Positions 1 through 6,206 of a stretch of DNA of 9,254 nt are shown here, one piece after another. Source of the stretch: an uncultured Sutterella sp. (GTDB lineage Bacteria > Pseudomonadota > Gammaproteobacteria > Burkholderiales > Burkholderiaceae_F); the NCBI GenBank assembly GCA_900764215.1, contig CAAFNI010000463.1, forward strand, positions 1 to 9,254, written 5' to 3'. The position numbers and the translations under genes are program-made. Each line of letters opens with the position of its first letter. Position 1 is the stretch's first letter. The notes below the pieces were generated by a model that made no database searches, had not been told where the DNA came from, and saw nothing but the letters and a program-made list of their open reading frames with translations.

Positions 1-89
1 ACCCCGACTTGCCGAGTTGCTAGTCCTTCCCCTGTTCGGGCGGACAGCGGACTTTCACCGCATAGACACACGTGCGCTGCTGGGCGCAC
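1..89 (-). mobile_element. 5' end of a group II intron, probably class C (truncated by window edge)
   Basis: Read on the minus strand from 89 down to 1, the sequence begins GTGCGCCCAGC, the GUGYG-type 5' end of bacterial group II introns. A short hairpin follows (GTGCGC paired with GCGCAC), then GGTGAAAGTCC inside a small stem, then GGGGAAGGACTAGC and GGCAAG. This order matches what I remember of the start of domain I in class IIC introns such as the Oceanobacillus iheyensis intron (GUGUGCCCGGC, GGUGAGAGUCC, UUAGC, GCAAGG). The first intron base lies immediately after the U-tract of the hslO terminator, in hslO orientation. That is the site class IIC introns are known to use. The catalytic core, EBS sequences and any maturase gene lie outside the window, so activity and completeness are unknown. 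No protein-coding frame is claimed here. Confidence 0.82.
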
Positions 90-93
90 AAAG

Positions 94-134
94 AAAAAAA
101 CGCACGATCCGCCGCAAACGGATCGTGCGTTTTT
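94..134 (-). terminator. Rho-independent terminator of hslO, bidirectional in form
   Basis: A perfect 11-bp stem (CGCACGATCCG at 101-111 with CGGATCGTGCG at 119-129) encloses a 7-nt loop. It is flanked by seven A at 94-100 and five T at 130-134, so on the minus strand the stem is followed by seven U, then C and three more U up to the intron junction. It lies 68 nt past the hslO stop codon. The T-run at 130-134 means it could also stop transcription coming from the left on the plus strand. Confidence 0.93.
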
Positions 135-167
135 GATTTCCGGCCTTCGGCTCGTGAAGGAAGTTGG

Positions 168-196
168 CGAGAGGCCTTCTCCCGGAAGGCCTCTCG
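168..196 (-). other. Strong hairpin directly behind the hslO stop codon, no U-tract
   Basis: An 11-bp perfect inverted repeat (168-178 with 186-196) has a 7-nt loop and starts 2 nt after the hslO stop. On the minus strand it is followed by CCAACTTCC rather than a U-run, so it is not a classic intrinsic terminator. It more likely protects the mRNA 3' end or acts with the true terminator at 94-134. The two hairpins are in tandem, and the intron sits only behind the one with the U-tract. Confidence 0.7.
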
Positions 197-197
197 A

Positions 198-1106
198 TCA
201 GTTGAGCGTTTTGGACAGTTCGGACGCGCCTGCGAACAGCGCGGCGACGTCGGCGCTGTCAAACGAGCGCACCTGGCCGCAGAAGTGGCAGGTGACGTCG
301 ATCGAGCCGCGCTCGGCGATGATGGCATCGGCTTCTTCGCGGCCCAGGGAGCGAATCATGTTCAGCACGCCTTGGTCGGAGCAGCGGCACTTGAAGACGG
401 GCGCCGCTTCGAGCGTCACGTTGGGGGACTCCTCCCAGAAGAGGCGGCGGTTGATTTCTTCGGGCGCCAGGGTGAGAAGCTCTTCGCTCTTGACCGTGTC
501 GGCGAACATCTTGAGACGCTGCCAGCCTTCTTCGTCAAAGTCTTCGGGCAGGGCCTTGCCGCCGAGAAGCGGCATTTTCTGAAGCATCAGGCCGCCGACG
601 CCCGTTTCGTCGCTCGCAAGCTTGATCGTCGTTTCCACCTGTTCGCTCGCGGCGAAGTAGTTCGTCATGGCTTCGGCGAACGTATTGCCGGTCAGGCTCA
701 CGACGCCTTGGTAGGGCTGCATGTCCGGATCGCGTCCCGTCTGGTCGAGAATGAGCGCGCAGCGACCGCGTCCGCCCGCATTGACGAGCTCGGTCATGCC
801 GGCGTCGGAGCTGATCTCGCCGGCGTTGTCGCGCATCGTGACGGAGACGCGGAAGGCGAGGCCCGGGCGGACCTCGGCCACGAGAAGCTTGACGGGGCCG
901 TCGCCTGCAATCTGCAGCAAGACCGCGCCGTCGAACTCGAGGGCTGCGGCGGCCAGAAGCGCGGAGGCGGTCACTTCGCCTGCAAGACGTCGAACGGGAA
1001 GGGGCAGATGCTGATGCTCGACCGCGCGGAGAAATTCGTCGTGAAGCACGACGGTTTCACCGCGAACGGCGGCACGCTGGAAAAGCAGTTTTTGAAGAGC
1101 GTCCAT
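198..1106 (-). CDS. hslO: Hsp33 redox-regulated molecular chaperone
   Basis: This 302-residue protein has the length of Hsp33 (about 290 residues in E. coli). Near its C-terminus are four cysteines in the family's zinc/redox switch: CRC at 240-242, then 30 residues, then CHFC at 273-276 (C-x-C-x30-C-x-x-C). The N-terminal part carries family-like segments such as LLQIAGDGPVKLL and a central stretch with NAGGRGRCALILDQ. In known Hsp33, zinc is released and disulfides form under oxidative plus heat stress. The linker then unfolds and the protein becomes an ATP-independent cytoplasmic holdase. The ATG at 1106 has AGGAA upstream (1118-1122, 11 nt away). It is transcribed alone, from a sigma-32-like promoter at 1221-1256, and ends at tandem hairpins followed by a group II intron. 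Identification is firm because the full cysteine motif and length agree. Confidence 0.96.
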   Translation of the reverse strand: MDALQKLLFQRAAVRGETVVLHDEFLRAVEHQHLPLPVRRLAGEVTASALLAAAALEFDGAVLLQIAGDGPVKLLVAEVRPGLAFRVSVTMRDNAGEISSDAGMTELVNAGGRGRCALILDQTGRDPDMQPYQGVVSLTGNTFAEAMTNYFAASEQVETTIKLASDETGVGGLMLQKMPLLGGKALPEDFDEEGWQRLKMFADTVKSEELLTLAPEEINRRLFWEESPNVTLEAAPVFKCRCSDQGVLNMIRSLGREEADAIIAERGSIDVTCHFCGQVRSFDSADVAALFAGASELSKTLN

Positions 1107-1220
1107 ATGGCTGAAAATTCCTGTATGTCGGCGCAGTGCGGGCGGCGCCGGACGAACGGCGCCTGAGAAACGACGCGTCCGCAGCGGCCTGAGTGGGCCT
1201 GCGCTCTGAGGATCAATGTT

Positions 1221-1256
1221 CCCTATATGGGGATGGTTTGACGGCTTTTCAAGGGG
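1221..1256 (-). promoter_or_regulatory. Sigma-32 (RpoH) heat-shock promoter for hslO
   Basis: On the minus strand, CTTGAAA (plus positions 1247-1253, extended to CCCCTTGAAA from 1256) is followed after exactly 14 nt by CCCCATAT (1232-1225). The E. coli RpoH consensus is CTTGAAA, a 13-15 nt spacer, then CCCCATNT, so both boxes and the spacing fit almost perfectly. The predicted start, near 1217-1219, leaves a 5' UTR of about 110 nt before the hslO ATG. That leader contains a 7-bp GC-rich hairpin (1144-1150 with 1157-1163). E. coli hslO is a known heat-shock gene, which agrees with this arrangement. Confidence 0.87.
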
Positions 1257-1338
1257 ACGGTCTTTACCGGACCTTCTTCGTGCGGATCGGGTGAGACGAA
1301 TAGGATGTAAGCCTCACGCGGGCGCAGGAGGCCGGCCG

Positions 1339-1344
1339 TATAAT
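1339..1344 (+). promoter_or_regulatory. Candidate -10 box (TATAAT) for the PHP phosphatase gene
   Basis: An exact TATAAT stands in an otherwise GC-rich stretch, 37 nt before the ATG at 1382. The expected start is near 1351, giving a leader of about 30 nt. No convincing -35 hexamer is seen 16-18 nt upstream (the region reads CACGCGGG), so the promoter may be weak or activator-dependent. It faces away from the hslO heat-shock promoter, and the two do not overlap. Confidence 0.5.
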
Positions 1345-1381
1345 CAAAACTTGCTACGTTCCTCCTGCAGAAGGGCTTCGG

Positions 1382-2227
1382 ATGATCATCGACCTGCACA
1401 TGCACTCCAATGTTTCCGACGGGAAGCTTTCGCCCGCAGACCTCGTGCGCCTCGTGCACGACAACGGCGTGGAGCTCATGGCGCTCACCGACCACGATAC
1501 GATGGACGGCGTCTGGCAGGCGGCGGCCGCCGCCGAGGAGCTCGGCGTGGCTTTCATTCCGGGCGTTGAGATTTCGACGGGCTGGGGCGGACGCGTCGTG
1601 CACATCGTCGGGCTCGGGCTGGATCCCTGCGCGCCCGGCATCGACGCCTTCTTCAACAGCATCTGCATCAAGCGCGACAAGCGCGGCCGCCTGATCGGAG
1701 AACGATTCGAATCGCTCTACGGCATCCGCGGCGCCTACGAGGGGGCGCTTTCGCTCGCCGACAACAAGGACAATCTGTCGCGCACCCACTTCGCACGCTG
1801 GCTCATGCAGGAAGGCATCGTGAAGGAGTATCAGGAGGCCTTCGACCGCTTTCTGAAGACCGGACGGCCCTGCTGCGTGGACATCGACTGGCCGGGCCTC
1901 GCCGAAGTGGTCGAGGTGATTCATCATTCGGGCGGCGTCGCGGTCATTGCGCATCCCGGGCGCTATGCCTTCAGCGAGCCGTGGATGCTCGACGAGTTTC
2001 TCAAGGCCTTCAAGGAGGCGGGCGGCGAGGCGATCGAAGTCTGCTCCGGCTCGCAGTCGCGCGAGGCGGACCTTTTCTTTGCGGACGTTGCGCGCCGCAT
2101 GGACTTTCTGGCGAGTTCCGGCTCCGACTGGCATGCGCCGGGCACCGTGCGCCCGAGTCCGGGCCGTCAGCCGCAGATTCCGCCGGATCTCACGCCGGTC
2201 TGGCGCATCATTGCGCACAGGCGCTGA
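1382..2227 (+). CDS. rnm: PHP-domain 3',5'-nucleoside bisphosphate phosphatase / RNase AM (YciV-like)
   Basis: The 281-residue protein is a PHP-family metal phosphoesterase. Metal-ligand motifs appear in order: HMHSNVSD (H6, H8, D13), TDHD (D37, H38, D39), PGVEIS (E63), VVH (H74), AHPGR (H191) and SDWH (D249, H251). Length and motif order match the YciV/RNase AM family. Members hydrolyse 3',5'-nucleoside bisphosphates such as pAp, and in E. coli the protein also works as a 5'-3' exonuclease that trims rRNA 5' ends. The ATG at 1382 has GAAGGG at 1370-1375 with 6-nt spacing and a TATAAT upstream. It probably acts in the cytoplasm. The 127-nt gap to the next start shows no U-tract terminator, so read-through into the protease gene is possible. 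The symbol rnm is by homology; whether this copy acts mainly on pAp or on rRNA cannot be told from sequence. Confidence 0.9.
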   Translation: MIIDLHMHSNVSDGKLSPADLVRLVHDNGVELMALTDHDTMDGVWQAAAAAEELGVAFIPGVEISTGWGGRVVHIVGLGLDPCAPGIDAFFNSICIKRDKRGRLIGERFESLYGIRGAYEGALSLADNKDNLSRTHFARWLMQEGIVKEYQEAFDRFLKTGRPCCVDIDWPGLAEVVEVIHHSGGVAVIAHPGRYAFSEPWMLDEFLKAFKEAGGEAIEVCSGSQSREADLFFADVARRMDFLASSGSDWHAPGTVRPSPGRQPQIPPDLTPVWRIIAHRR

Positions 2228-2366
2228 AAAACTTTCAAACAGACTGTCGACATTTCCGCAGAGTGTCCGCCGTGCGCGGGACTCGTTTGTGGCAGACTTT
2301 CACGGTTGAAAAAAAACTCCCGGAACGCGGACTCGCCTTCGCGTTTCTGAACCATTGATTCCATCC
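2228..2366 (+). other. Intergenic spacer with a hairpin before the M50 protease gene
   Basis: This AT-richer spacer contains a run of eight A (2309-2316) and an inverted repeat (GGAACGCG at 2322-2329 with CGCGTTTC at 2340-2347, one G-U pair) that ends about 20 nt before the ATG at 2367. No U-run follows the stem. A TTGAAA at 2306-2311 has no matching -10 box. No promoter can be assigned with confidence. Confidence 0.35.
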
Positions 2367-3017
2367 ATGTTTGCAAACGCCATACAGATCATCTGCGTCT
2401 ACGCCATTCCGCTCATCTTCGCGATCACGCTCCATGAAGCCGCGCACGGCTGGGCGGCGAAGAAGCTCGGCGACGACACCGCCTGGATTCTCGGCCGCGT
2501 GACGGCCAATCCCATTCCGCACATCGATCCCGTGGGCACCGTGCTCGTGCCCGGCGCCCTCGTGCTGATGTCGGCTCTGACGGGCGGGGCGGGCTTCGTG
2601 TTCGGATGGGCCAAGCCCGTTCCGATCAATCCGCGCTATTTCAGGCACTACAACCGCGACATGATGCTCACGGCGCTCGCGGGCCCGGCCTCGAACCTGC
2701 TGCAGGCGCTCGGCTGGGCCGTGGTGCTCAAGCTCGTCGTCATGCTCGGCATCTCCGAGCGCTTCGCGATCAGCGTCTGTGCGGCGGGCATTTCCGTCAA
2801 CCTGATGCTGATGGCCTTCAACCTCATTCCCATTCCGCCGCTCGACGGCGGTCGCATCCTGAGAGGGCTTCTTCCTTCGGGCGGCAGGAGCCTGATGGAC
2901 AGGATAGAGCCCTACGGCATGGTGATCCTCGTCGTGCTGATGGCGGGCGGCGGGCTCGGGTTCTTCGCCCGTCCATTCCTTGAGGCGGGCCGCTGGCTCG
3001 TTGATCTCGTGCTTTGA
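2367..3017 (+). CDS. Site-2 protease family (M50) membrane metalloprotease
   Basis: The 216-residue product is strongly hydrophobic, with several membrane segments. The zinc-binding HEAAH lies at residues 23-27 in the first segment (FAITLHEAAHG). A GPASN motif lies near 106-110, and the second zinc site is in FNLIPIPPLDGG at about 151-162, with D160 the expected third ligand. This is the short, PDZ-less M50 subfamily common in proteobacteria next to housekeeping genes; its substrate is generally unknown. I chose the ATG at 2367; a TTG at 2355 would add four residues, and neither has a clear Shine-Dalgarno sequence. The stop is followed by the methyltransferase ribosome-binding site, so the two genes are co-transcribed. 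All catalytic residues are present, so it should be an active intramembrane protease. Confidence 0.92.
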   Translation: MFANAIQIICVYAIPLIFAITLHEAAHGWAAKKLGDDTAWILGRVTANPIPHIDPVGTVLVPGALVLMSALTGGAGFVFGWAKPVPINPRYFRHYNRDMMLTALAGPASNLLQALGWAVVLKLVVMLGISERFAISVCAAGISVNLMLMAFNLIPIPPLDGGRILRGLLPSGGRSLMDRIEPYGMVILVVLMAGGGLGFFARPFLEAGRWLVDLVL

Positions 3018-3028
3018 GGAGAGATGCC

Positions 3029-3607
3029 GTGGCGCGAAACGACTATTCCGAATGCTTCAGGAAGCCTTCTCCCTGGGTGATGCGCTGGAAGCATCTCCTT
3101 CCTCGTCAGGGCGAAGTGCTCGACGTGGCCTGCGGGCCGGGGCGCCATGCGGCGCTGCTCGCGCTTGAAGGCCGTCGCGTGCTGGCCTGCGACATCGACG
3201 TCACGGGCGTCGAGGCGCTCGGCGCTTCTCCCAACGTCACCGTTGAGTGCCGCGATCTTGAAAACGAGCCCTGGCCCTGGGAGGCTTCTCGCTTTTCGGG
3301 CATCATCGTGACGAACTATCTGCACAGACCGCATTTTCCGCATTATTGGAAGAGCCTGATGCCGGGCGGCGTCCTCATCATGGAGACCTTCACCGAGGCG
3401 AACATGATGATTTGGGCGCATCCGAGAAACCCCGACCACTACCTGACGGAGGGGGAGCTCTTGCGGGCGGCGCCCGCGGATGCGCGCATCGTTGCGTACG
3501 AGGAGGGGCTCACGCCGTCAAACACCTGCGTGGCGCGCATCGTGCTCATGAAGCACGCCGAAGCCGAATCCTACGCCGCGCCGCTCGAAGCCGGTCTCGG
3601 GCTTTGA
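3029..3607 (+). CDS. Class I SAM-dependent methyltransferase
   Basis: The 192-residue protein has a Rossmann-type methyltransferase layout: motif I VLDVACGPGRH at residues 30-40, acidic motif II ACDID at 53-57, RDLENEPWPW at about 75-84, motif IV-like GIIVTNYLHRP at 91-101 and a post-motif strand PGGVLIMETF at 112-121. The TNYLHRP and METF segments resemble a betaproteobacterial family annotated only as methyltransferase and sometimes as TehB-like; the substrate is unknown. I chose the GTG at 3029 because AGGAG at 3017-3021 sits 7 nt before it. A TTG at 3014 overlapping the protease stop would place that Shine-Dalgarno inside the gene. Spacing to the protease gene is 11 nt, so the two are probably translated from one mRNA. 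Small-molecule, RNA or protein targets are all possible. Confidence 0.88.
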   Translation: MARNDYSECFRKPSPWVMRWKHLLPRQGEVLDVACGPGRHAALLALEGRRVLACDIDVTGVEALGASPNVTVECRDLENEPWPWEASRFSGIIVTNYLHRPHFPHYWKSLMPGGVLIMETFTEANMMIWAHPRNPDHYLTEGELLRAAPADARIVAYEEGLTPSNTCVARIVLMKHAEAESYAAPLEAGLGL

Positions 3608-3662
3608 GCGGCTTGATTTGAGCAATCGGCCGCCCCGGGCAACGCCTTGAGGAGGCCAAGTT

Positions 3663-3671
3663 TGCTAAACT
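3663..3671 (+). promoter_or_regulatory. Extended -10 promoter for bamC
   Basis: TGCTAAACT contains an extended -10 element (TGN followed by TAAACT) in an AT-richer patch between the methyltransferase gene and bamC. A start near 3678 would give a structured leader of roughly 125 nt. The nearest -35-like sequence, TTGAGG at 3647-3652, is only 13 nt away, which is too close. The promoter would therefore rely on the extended -10. Confidence 0.5.
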
Positions 3672-3685
3672 CTCCAGAATATGTT

Positions 3686-3775
3686 GCCGGCCGCCCGACG
3701 GCCGGCGGGCTCCGCAAAAGCGGAGGCGTTCTTGCGCGGAACTTGTTCCGGACGACGTCCGTTGTCTGGTTCCGC
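3686..3775 (+). other. Structured 5' leader of bamC with consecutive hairpins and a possible switch
   Basis: Four stems follow one another. GCCGGCCG/CGGCCGGC pairs 3686-3693 with 3699-3706. CTCCGC/GCGGAG closes an AAAA loop at 3710-3725. CGGAA/TTCCG closes a CTTG tetraloop at 3737-3750. GGAC/GTCC lies at 3750-3760. The left arm GCGGAAC (3736-3742) can instead pair with GTTCCGC at 3769-3775, which would remove the tetraloop hairpin, so two exclusive folds exist. No known riboswitch family is recognised. Confidence 0.45.
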
Positions 3776-3804
3776 TTTGGTTTCTCTAGCAAAGGATTAC
3801 CCCG

Positions 3805-4962
3805 ATGAATAAGCGTACGCTGCGTGCCGCCGCCCTCTGCCCGGCTCTGCTGGTCCTTGGCGGCTGCTCGGCTCTCGGCATCAACTTTACGGACGACAAG
3901 GTTCAGTACGAAGCCTCCAACACGCGTGCCAATCTCGAAGTGCCGCCCGACCTTGCGCCGGTCGCCAATGAAAACCGCTTCGAAGTGCCGTCCCGTCCGG
4001 GCGTCGTGAGCGCCAACAACGAGCAGGCCCGCGCGCAGCTCGCCGGCGATACGGTTCAGGAGCGCGGCGCCATCGTGCAGCGCACGGTCGTCGCCAAGAT
4101 GATGCGCGACGGCAACGAGCGCTGGCTTCGCGTCAACGCCGACGCCGAGCCGCTCTGGACGGTCGTCACCGATTTCTGGCCGAGCGTGGGCCTCACGATC
4201 CGCCGTCAGGACGCCAAGACGGGCTACCTTGAAACCGAATGGGCTGAGAACAAGGCCAAGCTTCCGCAGGACATCATCCGCGGCACGATCGGCAAGGTGC
4301 TCGACTTTGCCTACTCCACGGGCGAGCGCGACCAGTACCGCTGCCGCATCGAGCGCAACGAAGACGGCACGAGCGACATCTTCCTGACGCACCGTTCGAT
4401 GGTCGAAGTCGTCACAGGTTCGCAGAACGATTCCACGGTCTGGCAGCCCGGTCCTTCCGATCCGACGATGGAAGCCGAGATGCTTCAGCGTCTCGCCATC
4501 CGCATTGACGAAGAGTTCAACCCCGACGCCGAGCCCATCAAGAAGGCCGAAGCCGCCGCAGTGGAGGACCTCACCAAGCGGGAAGCCCGCAGCGATGTCG
4601 TGAAGGCCGCCGACGGCACGATTCAGGCGGTTGTTCTCAAGGAGCCGTTTGACCGCGCATGGCGCACGACGGGGCTTCTCGTCGACCGCATGGGCTTCGA
4701 GCTTGTCGACCGCGACCGCGCCGCGGGCAACTTCATCGTCCGCTACCTCGATCCGGCCTATGAGGCCAAGGTCAAGTCCGAGCGCGGCTTCTTCAAGCGC
4801 GTCTTCGGCTCCGACGAGGCCGTCGAAGCGCCCGAATACCGCATCCATCTCGGCGACGAAGGCGCCGTGACCCGCATTCAGGTGCTCGGCGCCGACGGCG
4901 GTGCGGATGCGACGGGTTCCGCCGCGAACATCCTGACGCTGCTTGCCGAACAGCTTCGCTGA
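3805..4962 (+). CDS. bamC: Outer membrane protein assembly factor BamC (NlpB lipoprotein)
   Basis: The 385-residue product begins with a lipoprotein signal peptide (MNKRTLR, a hydrophobic stretch, then LGGC with C21 as the lipidated cysteine). Serine follows the cysteine, consistent with sorting to the outer membrane. After it comes the BamC-type unstructured lasso, with the family segment LEVPPDLAPV. Two helix-grip-like domains follow: about 105-235, starting at RWLRVNADAEPLWTVV, and about 270-385, starting at AVVLKEPFDRAWRTTG. BamC is an accessory subunit of the Bam complex, which inserts beta-barrel proteins into the outer membrane, and its N-terminus contacts BamD. It is about 40 residues longer than E. 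coli BamC (344). The ATG at 3805 has AAAGGA at 3791-3796, 8 nt upstream. In many relatives bamC follows dapA, which is not present here. A hairpin closes the gene. Confidence 0.92.
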   Translation: MNKRTLRAAALCPALLVLGGCSALGINFTDDKVQYEASNTRANLEVPPDLAPVANENRFEVPSRPGVVSANNEQARAQLAGDTVQERGAIVQRTVVAKMMRDGNERWLRVNADAEPLWTVVTDFWPSVGLTIRRQDAKTGYLETEWAENKAKLPQDIIRGTIGKVLDFAYSTGERDQYRCRIERNEDGTSDIFLTHRSMVEVVTGSQNDSTVWQPGPSDPTMEAEMLQRLAIRIDEEFNPDAEPIKKAEAAAVEDLTKREARSDVVKAADGTIQAVVLKEPFDRAWRTTGLLVDRMGFELVDRDRAAGNFIVRYLDPAYEAKVKSERGFFKRVFGSDEAVEAPEYRIHLGDEGAVTRIQVLGADGGADATGSAANILTLLAEQLR

Positions 4963-4981
4963 CCGTAGAAAAGGCGTTCCC

Positions 4982-5006
4982 GGCCTGCGGCTTGCCGCAG
5001 GCCTTT
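4982..5006 (+). terminator. Hairpin terminator behind bamC, weak U-tract
   Basis: A perfect 9-bp GC-rich stem (GGCCTGCGG at 4982-4990, CCGCAGGCC at 4995-5003) closes a CTTG tetraloop and is followed by TTTGTCC. The hairpin starts 19 nt after the bamC stop. The U-run is only three long, so termination is probably partial, and some read-through into the DUF805 genes is possible. Confidence 0.6.
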
Positions 5007-5092
5007 GTCCAAAGCCTCGGATCAGGACTCTTTGAAGGAGGCCGGCCGGGGCTTTTCTGGTTGAGGACCGCTTGCTTGCGAATGAAGAAGAC

Positions 5093-5794
5093 ATGACCGT
5101 GGCCGTCAATGAGATTTTTTCGCTCTCCTTCAAGGGACGCGCAAGCCGCGGCGCCTATTGGCGCACGCTTCTTGCGCTGAGCGCGCTTGCCGCCGCAGGC
5201 CTGCTGCCGTTGTGGTCGCTTTCGGGCTTCGCCGACGGAAGCGCCGCGCAAAAGGGGCTCCAGCTCTTCCTGTGGGGCTGGTGGCTCTTTTTGGCCGCGT
5301 TTCTTGTTTCCGCGGTCGTCCGGCGCTTGCATGACATCAGCTACGGAGCCGTTGCGGCGGTCTTTCTGATCGTGCCCGGCCTTCAGATCATCGTGCTCGT
5401 CATTCTGGGACTGATGCCCGGCAAGAAGGGGCTCAACCGCTTCGGGCCCGATCCGCTGGCCGTGATGACGGTGCGCGACGCCGCTCCCGTTCGCCGCGCG
5501 CTGCGCGCCGAGCCCTCGGGGGCTGCGCGCGAGGTGCGCGAAACGCTCGAGGGCGAGATCGTCGAGCCGGGACCGGACTTGAAGGGCACCGTCGTGCGCG
5601 AGCGCGTGAGCGCCGAAGCCGAAGACTGGGCCGCCGATCTCATGGCCGAGGCGCGGGCGCGCATCCAGGCGTCCCCCGAGACCCGAGCAAACGAGACCGC
5701 CGTCCTGCGCGCCAAGCTTGTCGCCGCGCGCAGCGAGGGACGCCTCACCCAGTCCGCATTTGTGCGCTGGGTGCAGATCATGGAAGGGCTTTGA
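5093..5794 (+). CDS. DUF805 membrane protein with hydrophilic C-terminal extension and SHOCT-like end
   Basis: The first 121 of 233 residues form a DUF805 domain: FKGRASRGAYW at 13-23, RRLHDIS at 77-83 and PGKKGLNRFGPDP at 109-121, with predicted membrane helices at about 26-44, 57-75 and 84-107. DUF805 proteins are small inner-membrane proteins of unknown function. Residues 125-200 are charged and probably disordered. The last 30 residues (ending RSEGRLTQSAFVRWVQIMEGL with a preceding LRAKL helix) resemble the SHOCT short C-terminal domain, which follows membrane domains in many proteins. The ATG at 5093 is chosen over a TTG at 5072 because the FKGR motif then starts at the usual distance from the N-terminus; its Shine-Dalgarno (GAAGAAG) is weak. 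The gene is the first of a three-gene run ending in slyD. Confidence 0.86.
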   Translation: MTVAVNEIFSLSFKGRASRGAYWRTLLALSALAAAGLLPLWSLSGFADGSAAQKGLQLFLWGWWLFLAAFLVSAVVRRLHDISYGAVAAVFLIVPGLQIIVLVILGLMPGKKGLNRFGPDPLAVMTVRDAAPVRRALRAEPSGAAREVRETLEGEIVEPGPDLKGTVVRERVSAEAEDWAADLMAEARARIQASPETRANETAVLRAKLVAARSEGRLTQSAFVRWVQIMEGL

Positions 5795-5805
5795 GGCGCA
5801 GCGGC

Positions 5806-6186
5806 ATGCATTGGAGCAGATTGGCCATCGGGTTCTGTCCCCAGTTTCGAAGCGGGAGGCGGCTTTATGCGTATGAAACTGCAGGAGCGCTTTTCGCGGG
5901 CCTCATTCTCTGGCTCATGATCAATCCGATTGCGGACGCCGAATTCATCAGCGACGAGATGCTGATGTGGATCGGCCGCGTCGTCTATCCGCTCTTCATC
6001 AATCTCATTTTGATCTTCATGGCCGTGTCGGCTGCGCGCAGGCTGCACGATGCCGGTCATTCGGGCGCCTGGGCGCTCTTTGTGCTTTGTCCAGGCGCAA
6101 ATCTTTTTCTGATGCTGTACCTCTTGCTGCGTCCCGGCGTCGCACGGCCCACGGGCTGGAGACGCCTTGAGGATGCGGTCTGTTGA
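5806..6186 (+). CDS. Second, minimal DUF805-family membrane protein
   Basis: This 126-residue product is a diverged DUF805 protein. It keeps an N-terminal FRSGRRLYAYE in place of FKGRASRGAYW (residues 14-24) and AARRLHDAGHSG at 76-87, the family's RRLHD signature. The end is shortened to LLLRPGVARP without the NRFGPDP motif. Hydrophobic helices lie at about 25-40, 57-77 and 88-109. It starts 11 nt after the preceding DUF805 gene, with TGAGG at 5793-5797 preceding the ATG, so the two are translationally close and may work as a pair. No function can be assigned. The missing C-terminal motif and low identity to its neighbour suggest an old duplication or independent acquisition rather than a recent copy. 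Confidence 0.82.
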   Translation: MHWSRLAIGFCPQFRSGRRLYAYETAGALFAGLILWLMINPIADAEFISDEMLMWIGRVVYPLFINLILIFMAVSAARRLHDAGHSGAWALFVLCPGANLFLMLYLLLRPGVARPTGWRRLEDAVC

Positions 6187-6206
6187 GTGCGGCTGGGAGT
6201 GTAAAC

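Noticed and set aside
1..61. Resemblance of GGTGAAAGTCCGCTG (minus strand) to a cobalamin riboswitch segment
   Set aside because: The GUGCG end, the position behind a terminator and the following TAGC/GCAAG landmarks fit a group II intron better, and no B12-box order is present.
20..328. 102-codon minus-strand frame crossing the intron start, the terminator and the hslO end
   Set aside because: It overlaps hslO in another frame, reads through a terminator hairpin and has no recognisable protein sequence.
72..1166. 364-codon plus-strand frame antisense to hslO
   Set aside because: It is a shadow of hslO; it runs through the terminator hairpin and carries no motif.
1223..2218. 331-codon minus-strand frame antisense to the PHP phosphatase gene
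   Set aside because: It is a shadow frame; the plus strand carries the complete set of PHP metal ligands.
1330..5047. GGCCGGCC sites at 1330-1337 and 5040-5047, with a related GCCGGCCG at 3686
   Set aside because: Short GC palindromes are expected by chance in DNA of this composition, and their positions share no consistent context.
3571..5133. 520-codon open frame antisense to bamC
   Set aside because: It mirrors bamC codon-position bias in GC-rich DNA, has no family motifs, and would overlap a well supported lipoprotein gene.
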